From Myxococcales bacterium (GTDB lineage: Bacteria; Myxococcota_A; UBA9160; UBA4427): a DNA stretch of 64,000 nucleotides. The notes under the pieces were generated by a model. It was given only the letters and a program-made list of their open reading frames with translations. It searched no databases and was not told the DNA's origin. A program made the position numbers and the translations under genes. The stretch lies in NCBI GenBank assembly GCA_012959805.1, contig DUCN01000082.1:124001-188000 (forward strand). The letters are read 5' to 3'. Shown here in pieces: positions 35,078 through 43,455 of this stretch (position 1 is the first letter of the stretch; every line of letters starts with the position of its first letter).

Positions 35078-35755
35078 TTACTCGGGTGTGCCAAGCAGAG
35101 CCGCCATGGACGCGGGTGTGAAGTTCTTCGCCGTCGCTACCTGATAGGCCGGTCGCTCGGCGATTGCTGCCGAATACGCGCTGAGGGATTCAGGCGTCGG
35201 CACGTGGATGAAGCCGGCCCAATCGAGACATGTCTTGAGGAGTAGATCAGCGACGGTGAACGTGTCTCCCAGCAGAGAAGACTGATCGTCGCTTAGGCGG
35301 CGTTCGATTTCTTTAGTCGACCGAAGGAAGTACTCGCGGGCGGCGTCGACCGCCACAATCGATTCACCGTAGATTTCCGGCAGGCCCGCATGACGCCGAA
35401 TAATGTAGAGCGGGGCGTCCATCTCCGTCATGATGAAGAAACAGAGTTCATCGTGACGTGCTCTTTCTTTCGTCCCGATCTTAGGGAGGAAGGATTGTAT
35501 AGGACTGCGGTAGTGCTCCGCGAGGAAGAGCACGATGGCCGCGCTTTCGCCGATCATGAGATCGCCGTCCTCGTAGAGAGGGGTTTTCCCGCGCTTCGAG
35601 AGGGCCGTAAAATCCGAATCTTCCATGTTGCTAGTGCGGGTGATGATGTCTCGCGTCTCATATTCGAGACCCAACTCCGCCAACATCCAATGCGGGCGAA
35701 ATGTTCGGGGGGTGCCGATGCCCCAGAGCCGTCGCCCGGTCGCAGCTTGCTTCAT
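35078..35755 (-). CDS. Glutathione S-transferase family protein
   Basis: A 225-residue protein: N-terminal thioredoxin-like domain ('GIGTPRTFRPHWMLAELGLE', 'LSKRGKTPLYEDGDLMIGES' giving the glutathione-binding cis-Pro and ES pair) and C-terminal helical domain with 'LLGDTFTVADLLLKTCLDWA' (N-cap Asp). It may be a detoxifying or ring-isomerising enzyme. GGAG seven bases before ATG 35753-35755 decides the start; the frame is open to 36160 only as antisense of the neighbouring gene. It is 43 bp downstream of the PHP-type hydrolase gene on the same strand, so probably co-transcribed. Confidence 0.86.
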   Translation of the reverse strand: MKQAATGRRLWGIGTPRTFRPHWMLAELGLEYETRDIITRTSNMEDSDFTALSKRGKTPLYEDGDLMIGESAAIVLFLAEHYRSPIQSFLPKIGTKERARHDELCFFIMTEMDAPLYIIRRHAGLPEIYGESIVAVDAAREYFLRSTKEIERRLSDDQSSLLGDTFTVADLLLKTCLDWAGFIHVPTPESLSAYSAAIAERPAYQVATAKNFTPASMAALLGTPE

Positions 35756-35798
35756 GTTGGATTCTCCGATTCTCGATTCGTGCGTTCTGTGTGAGCCC

Positions 35799-38567
35799 TC
35801 AGTCACGACGATCGGGGTCTCGAATAGTCTCGGGCAGCGTGTCGGGAAGCCCGGGTGCATCAAAGCGACCGTTGCCGTCGACGTCGACGAAGATCGGATT
35901 GGTAAAGGCGAAGGGCGTGTAGTCGGGAAGTGCGTCGCGATACAGACCTTCGGGCTTTCCCTCGACCTCGACTGTAACGAAGGCATCGCGCTCGAAGGCC
36001 AGGGGCAGGGTCGCGCTTTCTCCGGCCGAGATCGGTGCACGGTACACGAGTTCGCCGTTGACGTAAGCGCGCCATTCATCGACGGGGACCCAATCGGCGG
36101 CATCGACGGTGACCCTGAGCGTGCCGTTCGCTCCGGAATGAAGTTCGCCGAGGTCGGCATTGTCGAGGCGAACAGAAACGATAGGCCCGGTCGAGCCGAA
36201 AGCGCGGCCCGCTCCGAGCGCGTTCATGAATTCGGTCTGATCGAAACTTGCGATGGCATCCCCGGCGACCCGGACGTACGTCCGCGGTAGACCGACGATG
36301 GCGCCCAGGCGATGGGAGTCGCTGTTGGCGGCGCCGACGATTCTTTCGCCCTGCAGCATCATGGAAAACCAGTCTGCACGGGTGCGCCGGTAGCGAAGCA
36401 GACTTTCAGCATTCAAGAGCTCGATGCCGTGAAAGTCGAGGTCGCGAAGGCCATGCGCCGAATCGATTTCGAGCAGGGCCGCATTCGGCTTGCTCGTCAG
36501 GGGCTTGGTTGGGGCGAAGGGCTCGTCCATCGCGCCGAGATGACTGAAATAAGTGTCGTCTTCGGGAACCGGAATGTGGGAGCGTGGATGGTTCAGCTGG
36601 ACGAAGGCGTCGGGCGCGATCTCTCGGATCTCCGCAAGGGTGTCCCGCAGACGTTGTCGTGCGAGGGAGGGGGCGCCGCTTCGGAATACGCCTTCGCGCG
36701 GCGTGACAGGGAAGGCGTTGAGGTGGGCCGAGCTATGGGGGGAATCTTCACCGCCGACAGCACTTGTGATTTCCATGCCCGTGATCGAAACCAACTCATC
36801 TGTTAGGTCACTGCGCATGATGGCTGGGGCAGGGTCGAAGATCCGGTCGTGTTCGGTTGCGACGAGTACTTCTGCGCCACTCGCTGCGAAGGCGATGATT
36901 TGTTTCCACTGCGGAAGGTTTGAGTCGAAGCTGATTCCGCTATGGACGTGAAGGTCCGCGGTGATCCAGCCCGGTGTATGAATAGCGCGGGGGAGTGGGC
37001 TCATTTCGAGCGACACTTCTTCGCCTGCCCGGACGTCGATCTCTGTCTCGTTGGCCTCGTATTCCGGGCCTCGAATCGCGATGACTCGGTAATGGCCGGG
37101 TGCCAGGAGAATGCGCTCGGGGTCGAGTGGACTGTTGGCCAGATTGAGAAAGGGCGCGTGAAGGCCGCTCGGGATGAGAGAGTCACCTACGCGGAAGCCG
37201 AGAAGATCGTCTCCGAAGATCGCGGGACCGGAGCCGTCTTTGTTCAGGAAGATCAGACGACCGATGAATGCGTCGGGAAGTCGTACCCAGCCCGGTGAAC
37301 CCAGAGTGATGGCTGGGATTGATTGGACCTGGGCATCCGGGGCGGCCGACAGCTCGACACTAAATTGAAAGGACTGCTCACGTTTCCCGGTTCCGATGGC
37401 GCGACCGCGATACTCGCCGACCGGGAGTCGAAGCTGGAAGGATCCGTCGGGATCAGGTCTGATCTCGCTGACCGGGGCACCCGAGGCAAGATTGAGATGG
37501 ATGCGTGCGGTGGCATCGTCGATCTCGCCATGAACGATGGGTGCATCCGGCCAGATTTGATCAGTAATTGAGGCGACATCCGCACGTTCGCCGACCCAGA
37601 TCCGAGACTCATCTCGGAGAATGGATTTACCCTTCAGATTCATGAAGGGGAGCTGCATGAACTGGAAGAGTCCCGGCGGTTTGTTGCGACGCTTGAACCA
37701 GAGTGGCTTTGTCAGCGAGTTCAGAAGCGTGAAATGGTGTCCCGTCACGCCGAAAGATGCGAGGATTTTGGGCTGGTAATTGGAAGATCCGCCTAACGTG
37801 GTCGAAATACGTTCGAGCCCATAACTGATAGGCGGCATTTCGTCGCCGCCCACCAGAACCGTAAGGTCGGAGGAAGCGAGCGCCTTCATCAGCGAAGACG
37901 AGGACGTTCCCGAGGAGGGCGGGTACACGAACCCCAGCGAGCGCTCGAGGTTGCTGCGTAACATCGAGAATGCAGGAGTCTGTCCAGATGGATGGAGTAC
38001 AACCGATCCGATCGAATAGAGGCGGTCGCCGTCCCCGACGCGTTTCGCTTCGACGGAAACCGAGAGGGCGGTGGGTGTCACGAGATCGAGCGCGTAGGTG
38101 GTTGTGATTTCGATTCCGAGGGCGAGCGCACGGGTCTGGATCCAGGCACGTTGGTCATCGGTCCCCGATAGGACCTGCTTCACCTGCGCGATCTGCGACA
38201 TAGAGAGATTCAGAATCGGTTGGAGGACAGTCCATTGATCGTTCATCGCATCGCAATGACCGAGATCGATGAGTACACCACCCTGCGGCGCGATGGCGCT
38301 CATGTGATTGGGGTCGGAGACGGCGGCGCAGATCTTGCCGTTACTGATGAACCAATCGCCAATTCCGGCGATCGCGTCCGGGCCACCGACCTGGTGGGAG
38401 GCGAAGTTCTCCGCCGTAATTCTCTCTGCGAGGAGTTCCGCGGAGGCTGGATGAGACATGGCACTCAGCAATGCGGTCATGGCGACCATCGCGCAGAGGG
38501 TCTTTTGGAGAGCCTTGGCCAGCGGTCGGCACAGCGGGGTCTTTAAGGGGTGATTTAGGGTTCGCAT
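35799..38567 (-). CDS. Exported PHP-domain metallohydrolase, CehA/McbA-like
   Basis: A 922-residue protein with a Sec signal sequence ending 'LLSAMSHPASA'. The N-terminal half (about 45-520) is beta-rich and of unknown role. The C-terminal half holds a PHP-type metal site: 'ITADLHVHSGISFDSN' near residue 540, 'LVATEHDRIFDP' near 570, 'VQLNHPRSHIP' near 660 and 'VGAANSDSHRLGA' near 750. These are the DxHxHS, EHD, NHP and SDSH blocks of CehA/McbA-type hydrolases, a group including carbaryl hydrolase, so ester, amide or phosphoester cleavage in the periplasm is likely. The last 20 residues end in an Asp-rich 'FVDVDGNGRFDAPG', an EF-hand-like calcium loop. Followed by a GST gene. Confidence 0.82.
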   Translation of the reverse strand: MRTLNHPLKTPLCRPLAKALQKTLCAMVAMTALLSAMSHPASAELLAERITAENFASHQVGGPDAIAGIGDWFISNGKICAAVSDPNHMSAIAPQGGVLIDLGHCDAMNDQWTVLQPILNLSMSQIAQVKQVLSGTDDQRAWIQTRALALGIEITTTYALDLVTPTALSVSVEAKRVGDGDRLYSIGSVVLHPSGQTPAFSMLRSNLERSLGFVYPPSSGTSSSSLMKALASSDLTVLVGGDEMPPISYGLERISTTLGGSSNYQPKILASFGVTGHHFTLLNSLTKPLWFKRRNKPPGLFQFMQLPFMNLKGKSILRDESRIWVGERADVASITDQIWPDAPIVHGEIDDATARIHLNLASGAPVSEIRPDPDGSFQLRLPVGEYRGRAIGTGKREQSFQFSVELSAAPDAQVQSIPAITLGSPGWVRLPDAFIGRLIFLNKDGSGPAIFGDDLLGFRVGDSLIPSGLHAPFLNLANSPLDPERILLAPGHYRVIAIRGPEYEANETEIDVRAGEEVSLEMSPLPRAIHTPGWITADLHVHSGISFDSNLPQWKQIIAFAASGAEVLVATEHDRIFDPAPAIMRSDLTDELVSITGMEITSAVGGEDSPHSSAHLNAFPVTPREGVFRSGAPSLARQRLRDTLAEIREIAPDAFVQLNHPRSHIPVPEDDTYFSHLGAMDEPFAPTKPLTSKPNAALLEIDSAHGLRDLDFHGIELLNAESLLRYRRTRADWFSMMLQGERIVGAANSDSHRLGAIVGLPRTYVRVAGDAIASFDQTEFMNALGAGRAFGSTGPIVSVRLDNADLGELHSGANGTLRVTVDAADWVPVDEWRAYVNGELVYRAPISAGESATLPLAFERDAFVTVEVEGKPEGLYRDALPDYTPFAFTNPIFVDVDGNGRFDAPGLPDTLPETIRDPDRRD

Positions 38568-38695
38568 GGTCGGTGGGCCTCAGTCGGTGGGTCGGGTCGA
38601 TCGCGTCGTCGTTGGAGTCTCGGTGGTTTAGCATTTTCGAGGCCGCGTCGTGGTGTTACGCTCCGTTCGCGAGCAATTTTAGAAGGAATGGTCGG

Positions 38696-39469
38696 ATGGA
38701 AATATCAGGCAAGAACATCGTCGTCACCGGTGGCGCAAACGGAATCGGACGCGCGCTCTGTGAGCGTTTTGCGAAAGAAGGGGCCGCGCGGATCACCGTA
38801 GTCGATCTCGACGAAGCGAATGCAGCGAAGGTCGCCGAGTCGGTGGGTGGCAAATCCTTTCGTGTCGATGTCGGCAGTCGCCCGGAAATCGAGGCCCTGG
38901 TCAAAGAGGTCGAGTCCACGGCGGGACCCATCGATCTCTTCGTCTCGAACGCCGGTATCGCGACGGCGGGTGGCCCCGAAGTCGATGTCGAAGCTTGGCA
39001 GCGGATCTGGGACATCAATGTGATGGCCCACGTAAACGCGGCGAATGCCGTCTTGCCCTCGATGCTCGAACGCGGCGACGGATATCTGCTGAATACCTGT
39101 TCCGCCGCGGGCCTGTTGTCACAAATTGGTTCGGCGCCCTATGCCGTGACGAAGCATGCGGCGGTGGCTTTCGCCGAATGGCTTTCGATCACCTATGGCA
39201 ATCGAGGTATCAAGGTCTCGGTGCTATGTCCCCAGGCGGTACGCACGAATATGACGGCGGGGCTCGAAAACGGTGGCGTGGCCGGAGTCGATGGCATGAT
39301 CGAGCCGGACGAACTAGCCGAGGTGACTTTGGCCGGTATCGAGTCCGAGGAGTTTCTGATTCTTCCCCATGAAATCGTGCGCAAATACTATCAGCGCAAG
39401 GGCGCAGACATCGATCGCTGGCTCGCTGGCATGAGGCGTCTCGCGGATCAGTACACGGACCCGATCTAA
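38696..39469 (+). CDS. Short-chain dehydrogenase/reductase
   Basis: A 257-residue SDR: 'NIVVTGGANGIGRALCERFA' (cofactor), 'VSNAGIATAGGPEVDVEAWQ', catalytic Ser and Tyr-Lys in 'NTCSAAGLLSQIG' and 'APYAVTKHAAVAFAEWLS', 'VSVLCPQAVRTNMTAG'. Asp at the end of strand two ('VVDLDEANAAK') suggests NAD rather than NADP. Substrate unknown. ATG 38696 has AAGGA eight bases upstream; the frame extends 75 codons back into the antisense of the PHP gene and is rejected. Divergent from the PHP-hydrolase gene across 128 bp. Confidence 0.88.
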   Translation: MEISGKNIVVTGGANGIGRALCERFAKEGAARITVVDLDEANAAKVAESVGGKSFRVDVGSRPEIEALVKEVESTAGPIDLFVSNAGIATAGGPEVDVEAWQRIWDINVMAHVNAANAVLPSMLERGDGYLLNTCSAAGLLSQIGSAPYAVTKHAAVAFAEWLSITYGNRGIKVSVLCPQAVRTNMTAGLENGGVAGVDGMIEPDELAEVTLAGIESEEFLILPHEIVRKYYQRKGADIDRWLAGMRRLADQYTDPI

Positions 39470-39875
39470 TGGCCGCTCCATCGTCCTATCGCCCCACCAC
39501 GCTTCATTCGGAATAGTGGGAAAGGTTAGGCCGAGCGCTTTACCCGCGCTTCGAGCGAGCCCTGCGCCCAATCCCGATGGGGCGGAAACTGGGTCTTCTG
39601 TTGGACGGAGTCTGGTGCGGAGCGTGTTGGTCAGATCAAGAACTTGATTGCGACGTGTGTTCTTCACGAGATCAACCCCTAGTCTATCTCGTCGACGTCT
39701 AATCGCTTACCCTTGCACGCAAAAGTGGACTCACATGGGGAAGCTAGGGACTGCCATGCTCGACACGCGCATCCTTGCTTGCCGGGCCGACCGGCATGAA
39801 GGTGGGCGGCGTTTCTGCGCTTCTTGACGAGCCATCTGAGTCTGATCAGACGCAGAAGGAAGGCTAGGGCGAGTC
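39470..39875. other. Intergenic region without a recognised gene
   Basis: About 400 bp between the convergent SDR and cyclophilin-DsbA genes. No domain match in any frame and no ribosome site. It marks the left edge of the accessory stretch: base composition drops once the cyclophilin-DsbA gene begins. Confidence 0.5.
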
Positions 39876-41066
39876 CTACTTCTTGAGTGAAGCTCGTTCT
39901 TTCTCTACCAAGAAATTGACCACCGCCAACATCTCGGCCCTTCCACCCGCCCGCATAGGATCGATCCGATATTTACCGTTGACGACGATTTGCGGCACGC
40001 TGGCAAGATTGTAGCTCTTGACCAGTGTTTCGGATTGTTTGACTTGGCTCGTTACGGCAGTTGATTTGAATGCCTTGGAAAAGGCTGCTTTATCAACACC
40101 GTATTTCGCAAAGAAATTAGCCAGATCCATTTCGTTGTTTAATTTCTTTTGCACCACCACGACCGCGGTAAACAGAGGAAGATGGATTTGTTCGACAACA
40201 TCCAATTGCTGAGCGACATAAAATGCGCGTGCAAATAGTTTCATCGGATCGTTCCATACTGCTGGGAAATTCCAGAAATCGACATCACTGACTTGCTGCT
40301 CTCTCCATTCCGCAAGCGCTGGCTCGATGTTTAAGCAGTACGGACAGCCATAGGCAAAGGCTTCTACCACTTCGACTTTGCTGCTGTCGCGGGTCACGAT
40401 CGGCTTGTCTAGAACAACATAATGTTGTCCTTCGATAAAGTTCTGAGGCGCCATCGCGTCGCCGCCTTGCCGCGTCGCCGATAGAACGACGATATCTATC
40501 TCAGGGACATCTTGAAAACGATCCGTCTTTATTGTCGTTACCTTACCCACGTCGCGCATGACGTCGAAGCCCTGTGTGATTTTTCCAAAGACCGTATACC
40601 CTGCTCTGTCACCGACAGCGTCGAGGCTCACATTGTGTTTGAGGTTGATAAAGAACTGTGAGGTTGCGCTGCCTGGATCGCTTTTTCGGGCCATGGAGAT
40701 GCTCGCGGGTGTATTTTTCAGTCCGTTATTCGATTCGTTTTCGATAGAAGCAAGGGGTTGCTTTGGTTTCATGCCAGTTTCGAAGCCGCCCCCTTGAACG
40801 ACGAATCTTGAGATCACACGATGAAATATGGTGTTGTCGTAAAAGCCCTGGTCGACATAAGCGAGAAAATTGGCCACGGTTATCGGCGCTTTTCCCGGAT
40901 AGAGCTCGACTGTAAATGAACCCATTGTGGTCTCGAAGATGACTTCAACTGCCTGGGCATCTCCTACTGGAATCTCTTGTGCGGCTTGTGCATTCGCTGC
41001 TGCGGCAAACACGCCTTGTACAAGAATTGCGGTCAAAATAGTAAGTGCGATTCGATTGAGCTTCAT
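39876..41066 (-). CDS. Periplasmic cyclophilin-DsbA fusion protein
   Basis: A 396-residue protein with a signal sequence ('LTILTAILVQGVFAAAANA'). Residues about 38-195 are a cyclophilin-type peptidyl-prolyl isomerase ('GSFTVELYPGKAPITVANFL', 'IFHRVISRFVVQGGGFETGM', 'GSATSQFFINLKHN', 'YTVFGKITQGFDVM'). Residues about 210-396 are a DsbA-type thioredoxin with active site C-P-Y-C near 239 in 'EAFAYGCPYCLNIEPALAEW' and cis-Pro in 'LASVPQIVVNGKYRIDP'. Both act on folding of exported proteins: proline isomerisation and disulfide insertion. The usual DsbA active site is CPHC; here the His is Tyr. The gene is AT-richer than its surroundings and 30 bp upstream of it lies a copper-chaperone gene on the same strand, suggesting one transferred module. 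Confidence 0.87.
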   Translation of the reverse strand: MKLNRIALTILTAILVQGVFAAAANAQAAQEIPVGDAQAVEVIFETTMGSFTVELYPGKAPITVANFLAYVDQGFYDNTIFHRVISRFVVQGGGFETGMKPKQPLASIENESNNGLKNTPASISMARKSDPGSATSQFFINLKHNVSLDAVGDRAGYTVFGKITQGFDVMRDVGKVTTIKTDRFQDVPEIDIVVLSATRQGGDAMAPQNFIEGQHYVVLDKPIVTRDSSKVEVVEAFAYGCPYCLNIEPALAEWREQQVSDVDFWNFPAVWNDPMKLFARAFYVAQQLDVVEQIHLPLFTAVVVVQKKLNNEMDLANFFAKYGVDKAAFSKAFKSTAVTSQVKQSETLVKSYNLASVPQIVVNGKYRIDPMRAGGRAEMLAVVNFLVEKERASLKK

Positions 41067-41096
41067 GATGATGACTATTTCCCATTTTCTAAATGC

Positions 41097-41438
41097 TTAC
41101 TTGGCAGCGACGTTGATAGACACAGTTTGCTTCTTGCCTGATTTAAAGGTGAGTGCGAGGTCCACTTTTTGCCCGGTGGTCAAGTGTCGCCGGGGCTTCT
41201 TCAGCATCAGGTGCATGCCGCCTGGCTTGAACTGAACTTGACCTTTGGCCGGTATCACCAGGTCAGTGATCTCGCTCATCTCCATGAAGCCATCAACCAT
41301 GGCCATCTCATGCACTTCGATCTTCTCGGATGCCTCACTTTCGACTTTGACCAGCGTTACGTTTCCGGCGTCGACGTTGATTAGGGTCATGTAGCCTGGT
41401 GTGCCCTGAGTTTTTCGGAGTCGGATTACTGGACTCAC
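41097..41438 (-). pseudogene. Copper chaperone PCu(A)C-family gene, 5' end replaced by IS relic
   Basis: The frame encodes the PCu(A)C cupredoxin-like domain nearly whole from 'TPGYMTLINVDAGNVTLVKV': metal motif H-x-M-x-M as 'KIEVHEMAMVDGFMEM', then 'KPGGMHLMLKKPRRHLTTGQ'. It lacks a signal sequence: its first dozen residues ('SPVIRLRKTQG') come from sequence belonging to the end of an IS3-type element. Without a leader the protein would not reach the periplasm where it delivers copper to oxidase assembly. GTG 41436-41438 could still start a cytosolic fragment. Next gene downstream is the cyclophilin-DsbA fusion; copper chaperones and thiol oxidases commonly co-occur. Confidence 0.78.
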
Positions 41439-41647
41439 GCTGCGGTTTCTCTTCCGTTTTGCAGTTCATACTCGACCGGCGTCATCATGCCAAGCGCGGA
41501 GTGTCGGCGCTGTCGATTGTGGAATATCTCCAGGTATTCGAAGATCGCACTCGAGAGTTCGACGCGGGTCTTCCAGCGTTTTCTATCGAGTAACTCCACT
41601 TGCATTCGACTCCAGAACGATCGAAGATCAAACGAAGAACGATGCAA
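41435..41647 (-). mobile_element. IS3-family transposase C-terminal relic
   Basis: The frame ends with 'SFWSRMQVELLDRKRWKTRV' and 'ELSSAIFEYLEIFHNRQRRH' then 'SALGMMTPVEYEL', the last block of IS3-type OrfB transposases, including the third acidic residue of the DDE triad (Glu in VELLD). Sequence upstream of about 41620 is not transposase-like, so only the C-terminal 60 residues and the element's right end (ending near 41400 inside the copper chaperone frame) remain. It truncates the copper chaperone gene. Confidence 0.8.
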
Positions 41648-41810
41648 CGAAGAAAGAAGGAGTACCTGGCCCAGAAAGCGGCTTAGGCCGAGAGCCGTCC
41701 TTGTCCGAAATGTTTTGACGACCTACATTCGCCGTGGCGCTGAAGTGATCCGAGAATACGACGCTGGGCACTCATCCACCAATTCGACTCGGCAGGGACA
41801 TGGATTTCGA

Positions 41811-43106
41811 ATGAGTGGGATGACCGATTCATCGACCGACGAGCCCGGCTTTCGCCTGCTGACTGCGGCGCTCGTGTTGATGCTCCTGCTGCAGTTGCTG
41901 AGGCTGGGTGGACAGTGGAATTCATTGGCGTTGTCGGTGGTGGGTGCGATCGTTCTGGCCGCCGGCTTCTGGCGAGTGAATCGGCATCCGCTGGCATTCT
42001 GGACTGCATTATTGCTGCTGTTTCTAGCGGTCGGCGGTGGCTGGCTGATCTCTGAACAAGGCAGCTCCGATGTGGTCGGCTCGCCTTTTCGTGCGCCATT
42101 CCTTCTTTTTGTAGCGGCCTCCGTTCTGCGCCAGGTCTTGAATTCGAAACGTGTCACCGAAGACACGCTGCTCGGGTCTGTCTGCGCCTATATTCTGCTG
42201 GGTCTTGCGTTCGGTAGCGCGTATGAAGCAGTCGAGTTCTTCTCGCCGGGTGCGATCGCGGGGATCGATGCGAATGCTGCCGGAAGGGTCTTTTCAACGG
42301 TCACCTATTTCAGCTTCGTTACGCTCACGACTCTCGGTTACGGGGATCTGTACCCCGTCCATCCTTTCTGCCAGTCATTGGCAATCGTCGAGTCCGTCGT
42401 CGGGGTGTTGTTCCCATCCTTGATCGTGGCGCGGATCATTGGCATCCAGGCAGCCGAGGGCCCGAGGTCCTTCAGTCAGCGCGAATCAAAGTGGACTCGC
42501 GAGGCGCTGGTCGCTCGAATTCTCTTCGTCTTCTTGCCCGTCGCCGTTCTTGTTCTCCCATGGGCGCGACAGACTTCCTGGGGCAGTATCGTGGTCGGGG
42601 GGATGTTCTGGTTGATGGTGATCGCAGGCGTCAACTTTGTCTCCGGGCGTCGCGTCGTGCTCGTCGTGGTCGTGAGTCTTGCGGTCGTGGCCGAAGGCCT
42701 GCGTATCGTCGCGGAAGACTTCGTAGTCGTCTCGGTCATTTTTGAAGTAGTGCTCATCACTCTGATCGTAGGGCGGATGAGTCTGTGGTGTTTCCGTCAG
42801 CGTCGTGCGACAACGAGCGTGATTCTCTCGGCCGCATGTATCTATTGGCTGATCGGCATCGGCTTTGCGCAAGTCTACGAATTGGTCAATAAACTCGTCC
42901 CGGGTGCAATCGTCGGCTCGGGACAGCACCCGCTCGGTAAGATGCTCTATTTCAGTTTTATGACCCTCACGACCACGGGCTATGGCGACTTCACGCCCGC
43001 CATCGGATTGACTCGAACACTGGCCTCCCTCGAAGCGTTTGTGGGGATCTTCTATCCGTCGATCGTGATCGCTAAATTGGTTTCACTCTATGGTGTTCGC
43101 GAATGA
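41811..43106 (+). CDS. Tandem-pore potassium-channel-like membrane protein
   Basis: A 431-residue integral membrane protein made of two similar halves. Each has four to five hydrophobic helices, then a helix-pore-helix unit with a potassium filter. First: 'YFSFVTLTTLGYGDLYPVHP' near residues 165-184, followed by 'SLAIVESVVGVLFPSLIVAR'. Second: 'LYFSFMTLTTTGYGDFTPAI' near 379-398, followed by 'LASLEAFVGIFYPSIVIAKL'. Single-unit relatives of about 200-240 residues are common in bacteria and assemble as tetramers; a fused pair would give a dimer of two-pore chains, as in eukaryotic two-pore channels. No ligand or RCK domain seen. ATG 41811 is chosen; a second ATG is at 41820. It lies beside the IS3 relic. 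Confidence 0.83.
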   Translation: MSGMTDSSTDEPGFRLLTAALVLMLLLQLLRLGGQWNSLALSVVGAIVLAAGFWRVNRHPLAFWTALLLLFLAVGGGWLISEQGSSDVVGSPFRAPFLLFVAASVLRQVLNSKRVTEDTLLGSVCAYILLGLAFGSAYEAVEFFSPGAIAGIDANAAGRVFSTVTYFSFVTLTTLGYGDLYPVHPFCQSLAIVESVVGVLFPSLIVARIIGIQAAEGPRSFSQRESKWTREALVARILFVFLPVAVLVLPWARQTSWGSIVVGGMFWLMVIAGVNFVSGRRVVLVVVVSLAVVAEGLRIVAEDFVVVSVIFEVVLITLIVGRMSLWCFRQRRATTSVILSAACIYWLIGIGFAQVYELVNKLVPGAIVGSGQHPLGKMLYFSFMTLTTTGYGDFTPAIGLTRTLASLEAFVGIFYPSIVIAKLVSLYGVRE

Positions 43107-43455
43107 CCGCGTGTCGCGACAGGTGAAGATCTGTCGCTGAATTTGGATTAAGGGTTGGAAGGACTCGGCGAGTCTTCCGACCGCGGGCACTGGCCAGACA
43201 CGCCCGCCGCTCACGACGCAGCGCTACGAGCGACTCCTTCCATTGTCCCTTGGGGTGGCGTTCGATCATCGGGTCCGTAGAGCAGAGCGCTGGGCGGTTC
43301 GAGCGGCTTTCAAAAAGGCCAACTCAGAGGCTGGTACCAGTATCGCGGGGCCGGCCACGTCGCTGTGCCCCTGCGGAAATCGGGTCCACCCTCCTGATTG
43401 ATCGTGTAATATGAAAGCAACTCCAACTCCTTACATGGAGGAATAGAAGAGGAAA
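43107..43455. other. Intergenic region upstream of the M36 protease
   Basis: About 350 bp with no gene. TAATAT at 43409-43414 may be a -10 box but no spaced -35 was found. GGAGG at 43437 and GAGG at 43449 lie close to the protease start. Confidence 0.45.

Noticed and set aside
38471-38695. Upstream extension of the SDR gene
   Set aside because: Lies antisense to the signal-peptide end of the PHP hydrolase; AAGGA before ATG 38696 marks the real start.
41487-41810. N-terminal 108 residues of the channel frame
   Set aside because: They are antisense of the IS3 relic and non-coding spacer; the membrane protein starts at 41811.
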